A stretch of 7,086 bases of DNA, from assembly GCA_902373525.1 (NCBI GenBank), contig CABKMN010000119.1, positions 1 to 7,086 of the forward strand, read 5' to 3'. Under the pieces are notes generated by a model that made no database searches, had not been told where the DNA came from, and worked only from the letters and a program-made list of their open reading frames with translations. Positions 6,519 to 7,086 of the stretch are shown piece after piece; the stretch's first letter is position 1, and every line of letters begins with the position of its first letter. The DNA is from an uncultured Bilophila sp. (GTDB lineage Bacteria; Desulfobacterota; Desulfovibrionia; Desulfovibrionales; Desulfovibrionaceae). Both the position numbers and the translations under genes were made by a program.

Positions 6519-7022
6519 ATGCCTTTCACTGGTGTATCGCATAAAGTCGGCGAACATATCGACACCGACGCCATTATCCCGGCCCGCTTTCTCGTGACCA
6601 CCGATCCCAAGAAGCTCGGTGAGAACTGCATGGAAGGTCTTGAGCACGGCTGGGTCAAGCGCGTGCAGATCGGCGACATCCTCGTGGCCGAGCGGAACTT
6701 CGGCTGCGGTTCTTCCCGCGAGCATGCCCCCATCGCCATTCTCGGCGCGGGCATGAAGGCCGTCATCGCGCACAGCTTCGCCCGCATCTTCTACCGCAAC
6801 GCCTTCAACATGGGGCTGTTGCTGCTGGAAATCGGTGACGACGTGAACAAGATCAAGGACGGCGACAAGCTCGAAGTCAGCCCCGAAGAGGGCTTGATCA
6901 AGAACCTGACCACCGGCGAGACCATCAAGGTCCCCCCGCTGTCCCCCGTCATGCAGAACCTCATCGACAAGGGCGGCCTCGTGAACTACGCCCGCGAGCA
7001 GCTCGAAGCCGAAGGGAAATAG
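6519..7022 (+). CDS. leuD: 3-isopropylmalate dehydratase, small subunit (short type)
   Basis: LeuD is the swivelling small subunit that completes the LeuC active site and helps decide substrate choice. The 167-residue protein shows HIDTDAIIPARFL (13-25), the loop NFGCGSSREHAP (60-71) that contacts substrate in the aconitase superfamily, and SFARIFYRNAFNMG (86-99). Its length fits the short archaeal-like LeuD class (about 160-170 residues) against about 201 in E. coli, matching the short LeuC next door. The start has AGGAG (6508-6512), 6 nt before the ATG. LeuB (3-isopropylmalate dehydrogenase) does not follow within the window, because a hairpin begins 13 nt after the stop. leuD therefore appears to be the last gene of this unit. 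Homoaconitase small subunits look similar, and context decides the call. Confidence 0.95.
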   Translation: MPFTGVSHKVGEHIDTDAIIPARFLVTTDPKKLGENCMEGLEHGWVKRVQIGDILVAERNFGCGSSREHAPIAILGAGMKAVIAHSFARIFYRNAFNMGLLLLEIGDDVNKIKDGDKLEVSPEEGLIKNLTTGETIKVPPLSPVMQNLIDKGGLVNYAREQLEAEGK

Positions 7023-7035
7023 AGCGTTAAAATTG

Positions 7036-7086
7036 GGGAGGGGGAGGAAGAACCCTTCTGGAGAAGGGCTTCTTCCTCCCCCTCCC
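7036..7086 (+). terminator. Long G/A-rich hairpin after leuD, probable terminator of the leucine unit
   Basis: A 17-bp outer stem (7036-7052 with 7070-7086) and an inner CCCTTCT/AGAAGGG stem (7053-7059 with 7062-7068) are interrupted only by one bulged C (7069). The loop is effectively TGGA. The hairpin starts 13 nt after the leuD stop. The window ends at its last base, so a following T-run cannot be seen. The left arm and loop closely match the reverse complement of the hairpin at 1-48. Confidence 0.8.

Noticed and set aside
1..7086. CRISPR array, insertion sequence, tRNA/rRNA, defence or secretion system
   Set aside because: No regularly spaced repeats, transposase, integrase, structural RNA motifs or effector-like genes were seen. 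Every sizeable stretch is explained by six housekeeping genes.

Overview
The window looks like an ordinary chromosomal segment of a GC-rich bacterium, most likely a member of the Desulfovibrionales (Desulfovibrio/Bilophila-like). The basis is the gene order psd - pssA - leuA - leuC - leuD, which I recall from Desulfovibrio genomes, together with the short (archaeal/HacA-like) forms of LeuC and LeuD, a B. subtilis-type PssA, and long G/A-rich hairpins at transcription-unit ends. The assignment is from memory and has not been checked by any search. All six genes are on the + strand, intact, and together fill nearly all of the window.

Layout. Bases 1-48 are a perfect 22-bp inverted repeat. It is followed 25 nt later by trkH (74-1537), the membrane subunit of a Trk-type K+ transporter. 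After a 105-nt gap come psd (1643-2290) and pssA (2345-3097), which encode the two consecutive enzymes of phosphatidylethanolamine synthesis (CDP-diacylglycerol + serine to phosphatidylserine, then decarboxylation). A G/A-rich hairpin (3119-3165) closes this part. It is followed by a consensus TATAAT box (3216-3221) that probably starts the leucine unit: leuA (3288-4859), a 277-nt structured gap, leuC (5137-6396), a 122-nt gap with a stable hairpin, and leuD (6519-7022). A third G/A-rich hairpin (7036-7086) ends both the leucine unit and the window.

How the genes work together. LeuA commits 2-ketoisovalerate to leucine synthesis by condensing it with acetyl-CoA. LeuC and LeuD form the [4Fe-4S] isomerase that makes 3-isopropylmalate. 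LeuB, the next enzyme, is not in the window. Psd and PssA work in series on the inner membrane. TrkH has no visible functional link to either set, and its usual partner TrkA is not in the window.

I found no mobile element, CRISPR array, RNA gene, defence system or other clearly new system. The points most worth a second look are non-coding: a family of related G/A-rich hairpins at three unit boundaries, the position of the first one directly upstream of trkH, and the repeat-bearing, possibly switch-like gap between leuA and leuC.
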